Assembly (NCBI GenBank): GCA_016202545.1
Contig: JACQON010000021.1
Coordinates: 32,639 to 96,638, forward strand
Source: Chloroflexota bacterium
GTDB lineage: Bacteria; Chloroflexota; Dehalococcoidia; Dehalococcoidales; JACQON01
DNA: 64,000 bases
Direction: 5' to 3'
The notes below the pieces were generated by a model. The model made no database searches. It saw nothing but the letters and a program-made list of their open reading frames with translations, and was not told the origin of the DNA. Below are positions 44,296 through 52,780 of the stretch, piece by piece; position 1 is the first letter of the stretch, and each line of letters begins with the position of its first letter. Both the position numbers and the translations under genes were made by a program.

Positions 44296-45309
44296 ATGCT
44301 GATTGCCGTTGATGCCGGTGGCGTTGAACCCGCCCCTCACCAGATAGTGGGAGGGGTCATAAAGGCGGCCCACGAGTACGGGGTGGACATCGCCCTGGTG
44401 GGGAGCAAAAGCTTGCTCCACGTGCTCGCCGGGCGCTCGTTAAAGAAACTGGGAATCAGCATAATCGAGGCCAGCCAGGTGATTGCACCGCACGAGTCGC
44501 CGATGAAGGCCGTCCGCAGCAAGCCGGACTCCTCGATAGTGGTCGGCGTTAACCTGGTGAGGGATGGCGTGGCCTCGGCCTTTATCTCGGCGGGCAACAC
44601 CGGGGCCGTGGTCTGTGCCGCCCTGCTCAACCTGGGCAAGATTCCCGGCGTTGAGCGTCCTGCCCTGGCCAGCATCATCAATCTAATCCCGTCCGCCCCC
44701 GTCCTGCTTATGGACGCCGGCGCCAATATTGACTGCCGTCCGTCCCACCTGGTGCAGTTTTCCCGGCTGGGCTCCATTTACGTCAGGGAAGTCCTCGGCA
44801 TCAGCTCCCCGCGCGTTGGCCTGCTCAGCAACGGTGCGGAGGAGACCAAGGGCACCCAGCTGGTCCAGAAAACCTATAAGCTGCTCAAGAAGACCGACCT
44901 TAACTTCATCGGCAGCATCGAAGGCCACGATATATTGAAAAAGGCCGCCGATGTCATCATAACCGATGGCTTTACCGGCAACATCGTGCTTAAGACCATT
45001 GAAGGAATCAGCGATTCCTGGCTCTTTTCACTGAGGCAGGCCGGGGCTGTTTTCGCCAAAGCCTACCGCCTTCCGTCACGGGCTTTACACCGTGATATGG
45101 GCATAGAGTCATGGGCCAAAAGGCTGGACTACAGGGAATATGGCGGCGTCTGCCTGCTGGGAGTAAACGGGAACATCATCAAGGCCCACGGTCGCAGCCA
45201 GGCCCACGCTATCAAGAACGCCATCGGCACGGCGAAGCGGATGGTGGAACAGGACGTGTTACAAAAAATGAAGGAGGGAGTAAGTGAGCAAGCCAATGGA
45301 AGTGCATGA
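44296..45309 (+). CDS. plsX: phosphate acyltransferase PlsX
   Basis: Makes acyl-phosphate from acyl-ACP for phospholipid synthesis. At 337 aa it is a normal length. Signatures are SAGNTGAVVCAALLNLGKIPGVERPALA, MDAGANIDCRPSHLVQFSRLG, LLSNGAEETKGTQLV and ITDGFTGNIVLKTIEG. The usual N-terminal DAMGGDxAP is altered to DAGGVEPAP. It overlaps trxA by 26 bp. Confidence 0.94.
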   Translation: MLIAVDAGGVEPAPHQIVGGVIKAAHEYGVDIALVGSKSLLHVLAGRSLKKLGISIIEASQVIAPHESPMKAVRSKPDSSIVVGVNLVRDGVASAFISAGNTGAVVCAALLNLGKIPGVERPALASIINLIPSAPVLLMDAGANIDCRPSHLVQFSRLGSIYVREVLGISSPRVGLLSNGAEETKGTQLVQKTYKLLKKTDLNFIGSIEGHDILKKAADVIITDGFTGNIVLKTIEGISDSWLFSLRQAGAVFAKAYRLPSRALHRDMGIESWAKRLDYREYGGVCLLGVNGNIIKAHGRSQAHAIKNAIGTAKRMVEQDVLQKMKEGVSEQANGSA

Positions 45310-45610
45310 CGCCGACTTTGAGCAGACGGTATTGAAGTCAAAATCGCCGGTGCTGGTTGATTTCTGGGCGCCCTGGTGCCATCCCTGCCGCATGATTGCG
45401 CCAATACTGGATGAGCTGGCCGAGGAGTACAGCGGCAAAGTGAGCGTCGCCAGAATGGATGTTGACCAGAACCCGAATACGGCCAGCAAGTACGGGATAA
45501 TGAGCATCCCCACTCTGCTGCTGTTCAAGAACGGGGAGCCGGCCTCACACATTGTCGGCTTCAGACCCAAGGACGAGTTGAAGCGGACCATAGACACCGC
45601 TATCAAGTAG
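45284..45610 (+). CDS. trxA: thioredoxin with CHPC active site
   Basis: A 108-aa thioredoxin. The core VLVDFWAPWCHPCRMIAPIL has the redox pair as CHPC rather than CGPC. GIMSIPTLLLFKNGEPASHIVGF holds the cis-Pro loop. It is the right length for bacterial TrxA. The GTG start lies behind a strong GAAGGAGGGAG site inside the end of plsX. trxB lies one gene downstream, so it is probably the partner of TrxB. Confidence 0.92.
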   Translation: MSKPMEVHDADFEQTVLKSKSPVLVDFWAPWCHPCRMIAPILDELAEEYSGKVSVARMDVDQNPNTASKYGIMSIPTLLLFKNGEPASHIVGFRPKDELKRTIDTAIK

Positions 45611-45616
45611 CCTGCC

Positions 45617-45934
45617 ATGCGGGTCGTAATCGTGGATAACAGCAGGGGTGAGGTATGTGATGCCGGCTGCGGCGCCGACTGGTCATCGGCGGAGGTCATC
45701 GCCCTGGCCAGGCAGCGGGTCAGGGATAGCTTCGGTGAGGGAGTACAACTGGAATACCTTGACCTGGCTGGTCAGCCCCACAACGCCGCCGAGCTGAAAC
45801 GGATAGTCGGAGACAGGGCGCTGCCGCTGCTGGTCATTGATGGTCAGGCCAGGATAGCGGGGCAATTTGACCTTCGCCAGCTACTGGACGCCATCAGCAC
45901 CGAGGCCGAAATCAAATCGCAGAATTCTGTCTAG
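45617..45934 (+). CDS. small thioredoxin-fold-like protein between trxA and trxB
   Basis: A 105-aa protein of uncertain family. It opens MRVVIVDNSRGEVCDAGCGADW, with two cysteines in CDAGC near the N-terminus. A later LPLLVIDGQARIAGQFDLRQLLDAI resembles the cis-Pro/C-terminal part of thioredoxin-like folds such as YuzD. It lies 6 nt after trxA and 12 nt before trxB, so it is cotranscribed with both. A redox or cysteine-handling role is suggested by the neighbourhood only. Confidence 0.65.
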   Translation: MRVVIVDNSRGEVCDAGCGADWSSAEVIALARQRVRDSFGEGVQLEYLDLAGQPHNAAELKRIVGDRALPLLVIDGQARIAGQFDLRQLLDAISTEAEIKSQNSV

Positions 45935-45946
45935 CAAGAGGGAGAT

Positions 45947-46879
45947 TTGAGCGATACAGCATACCAGGTGATAATAATAGGCGGCGGTCCGGCCGGGCTT
46001 ACTGCCGGACTCTATACCTGCCGGGCCAGGCTTGGCAGCCTGCTCCTGGAAAGAGGAGCGGTGGGCGGTCAGATTACGGTTGCCGAACAGGTGGATAACT
46101 ACCCCGGTTTTCCTGAAGGCATCAGCGGCTACGACCTGGGCCAGCTCCTGTATGAACAGGCAACCAAATACGGGCTGAAGGCCATCTTCGCCCAGGCCAC
46201 CGGCATCGAGCTCCGCGGGGGGCAAAAGGTGGTCAAGACCACCCAGGGCGACTTTGCTGCCAGTGCGGTGATTGTGGCCAGTGGCTCGGAGCGTACTAAG
46301 CTGGGGGTGCCGGGAGAGGACAAATACACCGGCAGGGGGGTGTCCTATTGTGCCACCTGTGATGCCGCCTTCTTCCGGGACAGGCCGGTAGCCGTGGTCG
46401 GCGGCGGCAATGCCGCCGTCTCCGAAGCCCTTCACCTGGCCAAGTGCGCCTCCAGGGTTACCGTCATCCACCGCCGCAACCAGCTTCGCGCCACCGGCGT
46501 CGTGCGGGAGAAAGCGTTCGCCCAGCCAAACATAGACTTCCTGTGGGATACCGTGGTTGAGGAAATCGCGGGCAAGGACTTCGTTGAGAGCATCAGCCTT
46601 CGCAACGTCAAGACCGGGCAAAAGTCAGCCGTGGATATAGCCGGGGTCTTCGTCTCCGTCGGCTTCAGGCCGAATACGGACTACTTGAAGGGGCTGCTGC
46701 CTCTTGATGCCACCGGGGCCATCATCACCGATGTCAGGCTGGAAACCGGCGTGCCGGGCATCTTTGCCGCCGGCGATGTTCGCCAGCACTCTGCCCGGCA
46801 GGCCATAGCTGCCGCCGGAGACGGCGCCACCGCCGCCATCTACGCCGAAAGGTTCATCGAAGAGCACGGAGACGGATAG
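45947..46879 (+). CDS. trxB: thioredoxin reductase
   Basis: A 310-aa FAD/NADPH disulfide reductase. Seen are IIGGGPAGLTAGLYTCRARL, NYPGFPEGISGYDL, the redox centre YCATCDAAFF, GGGNAAVSEALHLA for NADPH and GIFAAGDVRQHSARQAIAAAGDGATAA. The start is TTG 45947 with AGAGGGAGA upstream. It ends the trxA-orf105-trxB set. Confidence 0.96.
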   Translation: MSDTAYQVIIIGGGPAGLTAGLYTCRARLGSLLLERGAVGGQITVAEQVDNYPGFPEGISGYDLGQLLYEQATKYGLKAIFAQATGIELRGGQKVVKTTQGDFAASAVIVASGSERTKLGVPGEDKYTGRGVSYCATCDAAFFRDRPVAVVGGGNAAVSEALHLAKCASRVTVIHRRNQLRATGVVREKAFAQPNIDFLWDTVVEEIAGKDFVESISLRNVKTGQKSAVDIAGVFVSVGFRPNTDYLKGLLPLDATGAIITDVRLETGVPGIFAAGDVRQHSARQAIAAAGDGATAAIYAERFIEEHGDG

Positions 46880-46894
46880 AAGTCTCCCCGGCCC

Positions 46895-46923
46895 TTCACT
46901 TACCCCGCTTGGTGGGGTATAAT
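46895..46923 (+). promoter_or_regulatory. promoter of the rplI-dnaB operon with internal dyad
   Basis: TTCACT - 17 bp - TATAAT lies 50 bp before the rplI start. The spacer contains TACCCC-gcttggt-GGGGTA, an inverted repeat that could be an operator or the end of the trxB transcript. Confidence 0.55.
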
Positions 46924-46972
46924 CATTGGAAAAGGGACTACTGTCGGTAAATAACTTGGAAAAGGGGAAACG

Positions 46973-47428
46973 GTGAAGGTTGTCTTTCTTCAGGACGTGC
47001 CTCATGTGGCCAGAGCTGGCCAGACAAGAGAGGTGGCTGACGGCTATGGCCGGAATTACCTTCTGCCGCGGAAGCTGGCGGCAGTGGCCACCCCGGCGGC
47101 TGTAGCCGCCATAGAAGCCCGGCTCAAGACGGAGGCCCGCAGCCGGGTGCTGTCTGAGGCTGAGGCGGCCGACCTCGCCCAGCAATTGGACGGCGCTGAA
47201 ATCAGTCTCAAAGCCAAGGCCGGGGCCAAAGGCCGGCTGTATGGTTCAGTTACCACCGCCGATATTGCTTCCGGAATAAGCAGCGCCATGGGCGTGGTTG
47301 TTGACAAGAGAAAGATAGAGCTGGCCGAGGCCATCCGTGAGCTGGGCACCTACGAGGTGCCGGTAAGGCTGGGCCGCGAGCTGGTGCCCAAAGTAAAGGT
47401 CACGGTAACGGCAATGGAGACGGATTAG
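46973..47428 (+). CDS. rplI: 50S ribosomal protein L9
   Basis: A 151-aa large-subunit protein. It begins MKVVFLQDVPHVARAGQTREVADGYGRNYLLPRKLA, the L9 signature, followed by the connecting helix and the C-terminal GRLYGSVTTADIASGI domain. The start is GTG with AAAAGGGGAAA upstream. Its stop is directly followed by the dnaB GTG, a common rplI-dnaB order. Confidence 0.97.
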   Translation: MKVVFLQDVPHVARAGQTREVADGYGRNYLLPRKLAAVATPAAVAAIEARLKTEARSRVLSEAEAADLAQQLDGAEISLKAKAGAKGRLYGSVTTADIASGISSAMGVVVDKRKIELAEAIRELGTYEVPVRLGRELVPKVKVTVTAMETD

Positions 47429-48805
47429 GTGAACGGCGAGAAATTGCCGCCGCATGACATTGATGCTGAAGAGGCGGTCATCGGCTCTCTGCTCATAGAT
47501 GGCGGCGCCATTTATAAGATTATCACCGTGGTCCAGCCGCGGGACTTCTACGGCGAGCAGAACCAGTGGCTCTATGGCTCATGCCTGTCGCTTTACCAGC
47601 GCAACGAGGCGATAAATCAGATTACCCTGGCCCAGGAGCTGGCGCGGCAGGGGAAGCTGGATGGATGTGGCGGCACCGCCCATCTAAGCCACCTGATAGC
47701 CACCTGCCCCACCTCGCTGGATATTGAGCACTACGCCCAGATTGTTTATCGCCTGTCCGTTATGCGCCAGTTGGTGGATGCCGGAAGGCAGGTTGCCGCC
47801 ATCGGCTATGCCGCCGACCCTGATGTGAACGCCAGCCTGGACCGGGCTGAGGATACCCTGTTCCGGCTGCGTCATGGCCAAAACGCTCAGGGCCTGATTC
47901 ATATCCGCCAGGTGCTGGACCAGTTTTTTGAAGCGACCGTGCCCGAAGATGGCAAAGACCATGCCCAGGCGCTGGCCAGACACGTTCCCTCCGGATTCAT
48001 AGGCCTGGACGAATTTCTGGGTGGATTTCAACGCTCGGACCTGCTCATCATAGCTGGCAGGCCCAGCCTGGGCAAGACCAGCTTTGTCCTCAATCTGGCC
48101 AGAAACGCCGCCGTAGAGAACAAGGCGTGCGTAGCCATATTCAGCCTGGAGATGTCGCGGGACTCAGTAGTGCAGCGCCTGCTGGCCAGCGAGTCCGGGG
48201 TTAATTCAAGGCGCATCCGCTTCGGTTTCCACAGCGAGGACGAGGAGAAACGGCTCATGGATGCTACCGGCATCCTGTCTGAGGCGCCGGTTTACGTTGA
48301 CGACTCTCCCCAGTTGCGGGTGGTCGAGATGCGGAGCAAGGCGCGGCGGCTCTATTTCGAGCGAGGCCTGGACCTGATTATCGTCGACTACCTGCAGCTG
48401 ATGCAGTCAGATGGCAGGGCGGAAAATCGGGTACAGGAGGTGAGCTTTATATCACGCTCCCTGAAAGCACTGGCGCGCGAGCTTAACGTGCCAGTGGTAG
48501 CGGTATCGCAGCTCAGCCGGGCCGTGGAGTGGCGGGCGTCACACCGGCCCCAGCTCTCTGACCTCCGCGAAAGCGGCAGCATCGAGCAGGACGCCGACGT
48601 GGTCATGTTCATCTATCGGGATGAGGTCTACTATAACGAAGAGGAGTGGGAGAGAGAGCATCCCGGCGAGGACTATCCGCAGGGCATCGCCGACATCATA
48701 ATCGCCAAGCACCGCAACGGGCCTACCGGCCAGATAAAACTACGCTTCCAGCACAGCCTGGCCAGGTTCGAAAACATAACCTCCGGAGAGCCAAGCGTGC
48801 CATGA
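47429..48805 (+). CDS. dnaB: replicative DNA helicase DnaB
   Basis: The hexameric fork helicase. The 458 aa has the N-terminal HDIDAEEAVIGSLLIDGGAI, the linker, and the RecA-like domain with Walker A AGRPSLGKTSFVLNLA, LEMSRDSVVQRLLASESGV, IIVDYLQLMQ and QLSRAVEWR ... LSDLRESGSIEQDADVVMFI. No intein is visible. A DnaD-domain gene and a loader overlap downstream by ATGA coupling. Confidence 0.97.
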   Translation: MNGEKLPPHDIDAEEAVIGSLLIDGGAIYKIITVVQPRDFYGEQNQWLYGSCLSLYQRNEAINQITLAQELARQGKLDGCGGTAHLSHLIATCPTSLDIEHYAQIVYRLSVMRQLVDAGRQVAAIGYAADPDVNASLDRAEDTLFRLRHGQNAQGLIHIRQVLDQFFEATVPEDGKDHAQALARHVPSGFIGLDEFLGGFQRSDLLIIAGRPSLGKTSFVLNLARNAAVENKACVAIFSLEMSRDSVVQRLLASESGVNSRRIRFGFHSEDEEKRLMDATGILSEAPVYVDDSPQLRVVEMRSKARRLYFERGLDLIIVDYLQLMQSDGRAENRVQEVSFISRSLKALARELNVPVVAVSQLSRAVEWRASHRPQLSDLRESGSIEQDADVVMFIYRDEVYYNEEEWEREHPGEDYPQGIADIIIAKHRNGPTGQIKLRFQHSLARFENITSGEPSVP

Positions 48806-49518
48806 ACCAGTTCAACGGCTTTCCCCAGAGGATGCAGTTTACCCCTATCCCCAATTTGTTCCTCAGCGCTCTCCTGCCGCAAATTGACGACGTCGCCGAG
48901 CTAAAGACGGTACTGCACCTGTTTGCGGCGCTCTATCACAAGCGGGGCTATCCCCGCCTTGTCACCCGCGGGGAGCTTCTGGAGAATGCCGGACTGATGA
49001 GCTGCCTTAAAGGGGGGGCAGAGCCGCCCGGGGAGACGCTGCGCCGCACCCTGGAGATGGCCGCCAGGCGGGGCATCATCCTCCACCTGGCGCTGGACAA
49101 AGACGGAGAGGCTGAGGATGTGTACCTCCTCAACACCGCCCGCGATAGGGATGTCATCGCCAGAATTCAACGGGGCGAGCTCCGCCTGAGCGGGCTCAAG
49201 CCCCGGGGGCAGGTCCCCGTTGACGCCGGTGAGCGGCCTGACATCTTCACCCTCTACGAGCAGAACGTTGGCATGTTGACCCCCATGCTCGCCAACGAGC
49301 TAATCGAAGCCGAAAAGCACTATCCCGCAGCCTGGATTGAGGATGCCATCAAGGAGGCGGTTGCCGCTAACAAGCGGAGCTGGCGGTATATCGCCAGCAT
49401 CCTGGAGCGATGGTCAGCAGAAGGCAAAAGCGATGGAACACATAGGCGAGGTCCTGCGCCGGGGACAGACCCGGACAAATATATCAAAGGCAAATACGGA
49501 CACATGGTCGGACGCTAG
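48802..49518 (+). CDS. DnaD-domain primosome protein
   Basis: A 238-aa protein whose C-terminal half fits the DnaD/DnaB2 domain: FTLYEQNVGMLTPMLANELIEAEKHYPAAWIEDAIKEAV and NKRSWRYIASILERW. The N-terminal part (FTPIPNLFLSALLPQIDDVAELKTVLHLFAALYHKRG) is a winged-helix-like module. I place the start at ATG 48802, which overlaps the dnaB stop as ATGA; the track's longer ORF reads dnaB out of frame. It probably helps replication restart or helicase loading together with the next gene. Confidence 0.88.
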   Translation: MNQFNGFPQRMQFTPIPNLFLSALLPQIDDVAELKTVLHLFAALYHKRGYPRLVTRGELLENAGLMSCLKGGAEPPGETLRRTLEMAARRGIILHLALDKDGEAEDVYLLNTARDRDVIARIQRGELRLSGLKPRGQVPVDAGERPDIFTLYEQNVGMLTPMLANELIEAEKHYPAAWIEDAIKEAVAANKRSWRYIASILERWSAEGKSDGTHRRGPAPGTDPDKYIKGKYGHMVGR

Positions 49519-50851
49519 GCAACCTGAGCCGCCATCCGGTGCAACCTGTCCCATCTGTAAAGGCGCCGGGTTCGTTCATCCCCTCACCGACTCAGGGAAG
49601 CCCGACTTCGGCCGGGTGGTTGCCTGCCGCTGCGCCAAAGACGAACTGGGCAAAACGCACCGCGACCGCCTGGTCCGGTACAGCAACCTGGGCCTGCTGA
49701 CTCGCTTCACCTTTGACAACCTGATACCACAGGGCAGAAGCGGTGACCCGGCCAACCAGGAGCTATTCAGCCATGCCTGTGAGGCAGCCAGAGCATTTGC
49801 CGCCGAGCCCAAAGGATGCCTGGTGCTGACCGGCCCCAGCGGCAGCGGCAAGACGCATCTGGCGGCGGCTATCGCCAACGCCTGTCTCGCCGGCGCCCGC
49901 CCGGCGCTGTTCGCCACCACCCCCGACCTCCTTGACCACCTTCGGGCCGCTTTCAACCCCAACAGCGAGATGCCTTATGACGAACTCTTCGACCGGGTGA
50001 GCAACGCTCCGCTGCTCATCTTGGACGATTTCGGCGTCCAGGCCAGCACGCCGTGGGCCAGAGAGAAGCTGGACCAATTGCTGAACCATCGCTTCGCCAG
50101 GGAGCTACCCACGGTAATCGTCGCCATTGTGCCCTTTGACCATCTGGAGGAGAGGATACGCACCCGGCTGACCGACCCCAGGCTATGTCACATCTGCGTG
50201 CTTGAGGGAGAACGGGCTTTCCTCCAGGATTACGCCGGCGGGCTGGAGCTAAAGCTGCTGCGGAATATGACCTTTGACAACTTCGACTGGAGGCGGGTCA
50301 ATCTATCGGCAGAGCAGCGAGAGAACCTGGAACAGGCATTCCGCCTGGCCCTTGAGTTCGCCAAATCCCCCGAAGGCTGGCTGGTATTTACGGGCATGAC
50401 CGGCTGTGGCAAGACGCATCTGGCGGCGGCTATCGCTAACTACCGTCTTCAGGCGGGTAAGCCAGCCCTGTTCATCGTGGTGCCCGATTTCCTTGACCAC
50501 CTGCGCTCAACCTTCAGCCCGGAAAGCAAGGTGCCCTATGACCGGTATTTTGAAAGCGTGAAGAACGCTCCGCTGCTCATACTGGACGACTTTGGCGAAG
50601 AGTCAGCCACGCCGTGGGCCCAGGAGAAGCTTTACCAGGTCATCAACTACCGCTATAATGCCCAGCTACCCACGGTGCTCACCACCCGCAGCTCCCTGGA
50701 CGAAATCGAGAGCCGCGTCAGCTCCCGGCTGGTAGACCCTAAAATCAGCCTGGTGTGGAATATCATCGTCCCTGATTACCGCGGTGATTCGCAGCCCAGC
50801 CAGGGACCCAGGGCAACGTACCGCCGCGGCAGGAAAGGACGCCAGAGCTAA
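49433..50851 (+). CDS. helicase loader with two tandem DnaC/IstB-type AAA+ modules
   Basis: A 472-aa protein. An N-terminal zinc-binding stretch (CPICKGAGF ... VACRC) is followed by two homologous ATPase modules. The first has LTGPSGSGKTHLAAAIANACL and LLILDDFGVQASTPWAREKL, the second FTGMTGCGKTHLAAAIANYRL and LLILDDFGEESATPWAQEKL. The second keeps the usual TTRSSLDEIESRVSSRL after the core, while the first has AIVPFDHLEERIRTRL there, so they may differ in activity. Normal DnaC/DnaI loaders have one module. It overlaps the DnaD gene and so belongs to the dnaB operon. Confidence 0.85.
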   Translation: MEHIGEVLRRGQTRTNISKANTDTWSDARQPEPPSGATCPICKGAGFVHPLTDSGKPDFGRVVACRCAKDELGKTHRDRLVRYSNLGLLTRFTFDNLIPQGRSGDPANQELFSHACEAARAFAAEPKGCLVLTGPSGSGKTHLAAAIANACLAGARPALFATTPDLLDHLRAAFNPNSEMPYDELFDRVSNAPLLILDDFGVQASTPWAREKLDQLLNHRFARELPTVIVAIVPFDHLEERIRTRLTDPRLCHICVLEGERAFLQDYAGGLELKLLRNMTFDNFDWRRVNLSAEQRENLEQAFRLALEFAKSPEGWLVFTGMTGCGKTHLAAAIANYRLQAGKPALFIVVPDFLDHLRSTFSPESKVPYDRYFESVKNAPLLILDDFGEESATPWAQEKLYQVINYRYNAQLPTVLTTRSSLDEIESRVSSRLVDPKISLVWNIIVPDYRGDSQPSQGPRATYRRGRKGRQS

Positions 50852-50930
50852 TGTTGTGTTAGAAAAATTGGTGGCCTTTTTCTACTTTGTTAGAAATGGC
50901 GGATGTGCCTTGATTCATCGGGGAACTTAA

Positions 50931-51115
50931 TTGAACGCCCATCCCTCTGACCCCCTTCCCGACGGGAAGGGGGAGTTAAGTGAAAGAGAGGAGGCGCAGC
51001 CCCCTCTCCATAATCTCTTCCCCTTCTCCTTAAAGGAGAAGGGGATACTCGTTCCGATTACTCGTTCCGATTATCGTCAGAGTGAATCGTCAGAGTGAAA
51101 AGGGGATGAGGTCGA
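50931..51115. repeat. CCCATCCC...GGGGATGAGGTCG repeat with inner hairpins and CTCGTTCCGATTA modules
   Basis: The gap 50852-51243 has no gene. This unit starts GAACGCCCATCCC and ends GGGGATGAGGTCGAC. Inside lie two hairpins (CCCCCTTCCC-GAC-GGGAAGGGGG and CCCCTTCTCC ... GGAGAAGGGG) and tandem copies of CTCGTTCCGATTA and TCGTCAGAGTGAA. The same ends occur at 51.85 and 62.14 kb with different interiors. Confidence 0.65.
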
Positions 51116-51243
51116 CAGTAAACGGTAATGTGTGCCGCAGCGGTAATCGGTCCAGTAACTGACCTAACAGTACACTAACAGCTTGCAAGGGCCGGAAGGC
51201 TTTAGTAAAATGAGTAAGCTGCTGTGCAAAGAAAGCGCCGCCG

Positions 51244-51747
51244 ATGATAAACCTTCCCGTGTTGGTGCTGAACCAGAGCTATGAGCCGGTAAACGTCTGC
51301 CGGGTCCGGCGGGCGGTGATGCTGCTTTACCGGGGCAAAGCCGAGATGATGGAGAACGGCAGCGGCGTTATCCACTCCGCCAGCGCGGTCTTCTCCGTGC
51401 CGTCAGTCATCCGCCTGGCCTACAGGGTAAAGCGTCCTCACGCACAAAGAAAGCTGACCCGCTTTGAGGTCTTTAACCGGGACAACTATACCTGCCAGTA
51501 CTGTAGCAAGCAGAGCCGGCAGCTTACCCTGGACCACATTATGCCGCGGCACCGGGGCGGCCAGCATACCTGGGACAACGTGGTCAGCGCCTGTGTCCCC
51601 TGCAACCGCCGCAAGGCGGGCAGAACGCCTGAGCAGGCGGGGATGAAGCTGATGCGTCCGCCATTCCGTCCGCGGGATGGCTCTTTCTCCATCCCCTACC
51701 ATTATCTCCAGGCCCGGCACGAGTGGCGGAAATACCTCCCGCAGTGA
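51244..51747 (+). CDS. HNH endonuclease family protein
   Basis: A 167-aa protein. The core CQYCSKQSRQLTLDHIMPRHRGG ... WDNVVSACVPCNRRKAGRTP is a classic zinc-stabilised HNH motif with two CxxC pairs. The N-terminal LVLNQSYEPVNVCRVRRAVMLLYRGKAEMM is found in a widespread group of bacterial HNH proteins of unknown target that are usually not mobile. It is probably chromosomal and not an intron endonuclease. Confidence 0.88.
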   Translation: MINLPVLVLNQSYEPVNVCRVRRAVMLLYRGKAEMMENGSGVIHSASAVFSVPSVIRLAYRVKRPHAQRKLTRFEVFNRDNYTCQYCSKQSRQLTLDHIMPRHRGGQHTWDNVVSACVPCNRRKAGRTPEQAGMKLMRPPFRPRDGSFSIPYHYLQARHEWRKYLPQ

Positions 51748-51846
51748 GACCCCTTCAGCCTGCCCCGGCTAGTATCGCGTCAGCCAAATAGAGGTACTAT
51801 CAGACTTTATTGTCACTGTGCGAGTATGCCATCTTCGGCCTAGCTA

Positions 51847-51906
51847 GGGCGAACGCCCATCCCCTTCAGGGTTCACCCTGAAGGGGATAAAGGGGATGAG
51901 GTCGTC
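51847..51906. repeat. short copy of the CCCATCCCC...GGGGATGAGGTCGTC repeat
   Basis: GGGCGAACGCCCATCCCC, a perfect CCCCTTCAGGG-ttc-ACCCTGAAGGGG type hairpin, then GGGGATGAGGTCGTC. This is the shortest of three copies in the window. Confidence 0.65.
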
Positions 51907-51968
51907 CGCAGATATGAGTGTGTGCGCAAAGGCTGGGCTTAAAGTACATGGATTAGCCTGGCAGGACA

Positions 51969-52772
51969 CTAGGGCTCGTCCTCGATGGTGACCTCATCCG
52001 GAGGTAGCTCCGCTGTTTCCTGGCTCTCCGGCTCAACCAGCGTTTCCGGCACGGGGCCAGCTTCGACGGTGGCGGCTGTCCCGGCGGGGGTGGATATCCG
52101 TTGGCCCTCCTTGGGCGACTTCTCCTTGGCGGCGGAATAGTGCTCGCTTTCGAAACCCAGGCAGCAGCATAACCGGCCACAGGCTCCCGATATCTTCATC
52201 GGATTAAGGGCCAAGCCCTGTTCCTTGGCCATCTTGACCGAGACTGGAGCAAAGTCGGTCATGAAAGTGGCGCAGCACAGCGTGCGGCCACACCTGCCAA
52301 AGCCGCCTACCAGCTTAGCCCCGTCCCTGGCCCCTACCTGCCGGAGCTCCACCCGCACCTTCAGGTGGCTGCTCAGTTCACGAACCAGTTCCCTAAAATC
52401 AATCCGCTCGGCGGCGCTGAAGAAGAGGAGCAGGTGGCTGCCGTCAAGGCTATATTCAGCCGAGATAAGCTTCATTGGCAGGTTCAGCCTGGCAATCAGC
52501 TTGCCACATTCGATGAGGGACTGTTCCTCCTTCTCCTCCATTTCCTGGGCATGCCTGGCATCCTCAGGCTCCGCCTTGCGCAGTACTGGCTTCAGTGGCT
52601 CGGTCAGCTCGCTATCCGGCACCTGCCGGGGGGCGATGATAACACGCCCCAGCTCCAGCCCTCGAGTTGTCTTCACCACCACCTGGTCGCCCGCTTCCAG
52701 GGCAATGCCGGCGGGGTCGAAATAGTACACTTTTCCGGCGCGTTGTAAACGCACGCTCACAACTTCAGCCAT
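51969..52772 (-). CDS. PSP1/YaaT-family protein
   Basis: A 267-aa protein of the PSP1 domain family (YaaT, stage 0 sporulation-like). Signatures are VVKTTRGLELGRV, LISAEYSLDGSHLLLFFSAAERIDFRELVRELS, RVELRQVGARDGAKLVGGFGRCGRTLCC and ISGACGRLCCCLGFE, the last with clustered cysteines. In Firmicutes YaaT works with YlbF/YmcA on RNase Y and phosphorelay; here it is linked only to holB, as is common. The C-terminal ~40 residues are acidic and low-complexity. Confidence 0.9.
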   Translation of the reverse strand: MAEVVSVRLQRAGKVYYFDPAGIALEAGDQVVVKTTRGLELGRVIIAPRQVPDSELTEPLKPVLRKAEPEDARHAQEMEEKEEQSLIECGKLIARLNLPMKLISAEYSLDGSHLLLFFSAAERIDFRELVRELSSHLKVRVELRQVGARDGAKLVGGFGRCGRTLCCATFMTDFAPVSVKMAKEQGLALNPMKISGACGRLCCCLGFESEHYSAAKEKSPKEGQRISTPAGTAATVEAGPVPETLVEPESQETAELPPDEVTIEDEP

Positions 52773-52780
52773 AGCTCGAT

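Noticed and set aside
50931-51115. insertion sequence
   Set aside because: No transposase ORF or long terminal repeats; only short modular repeats.
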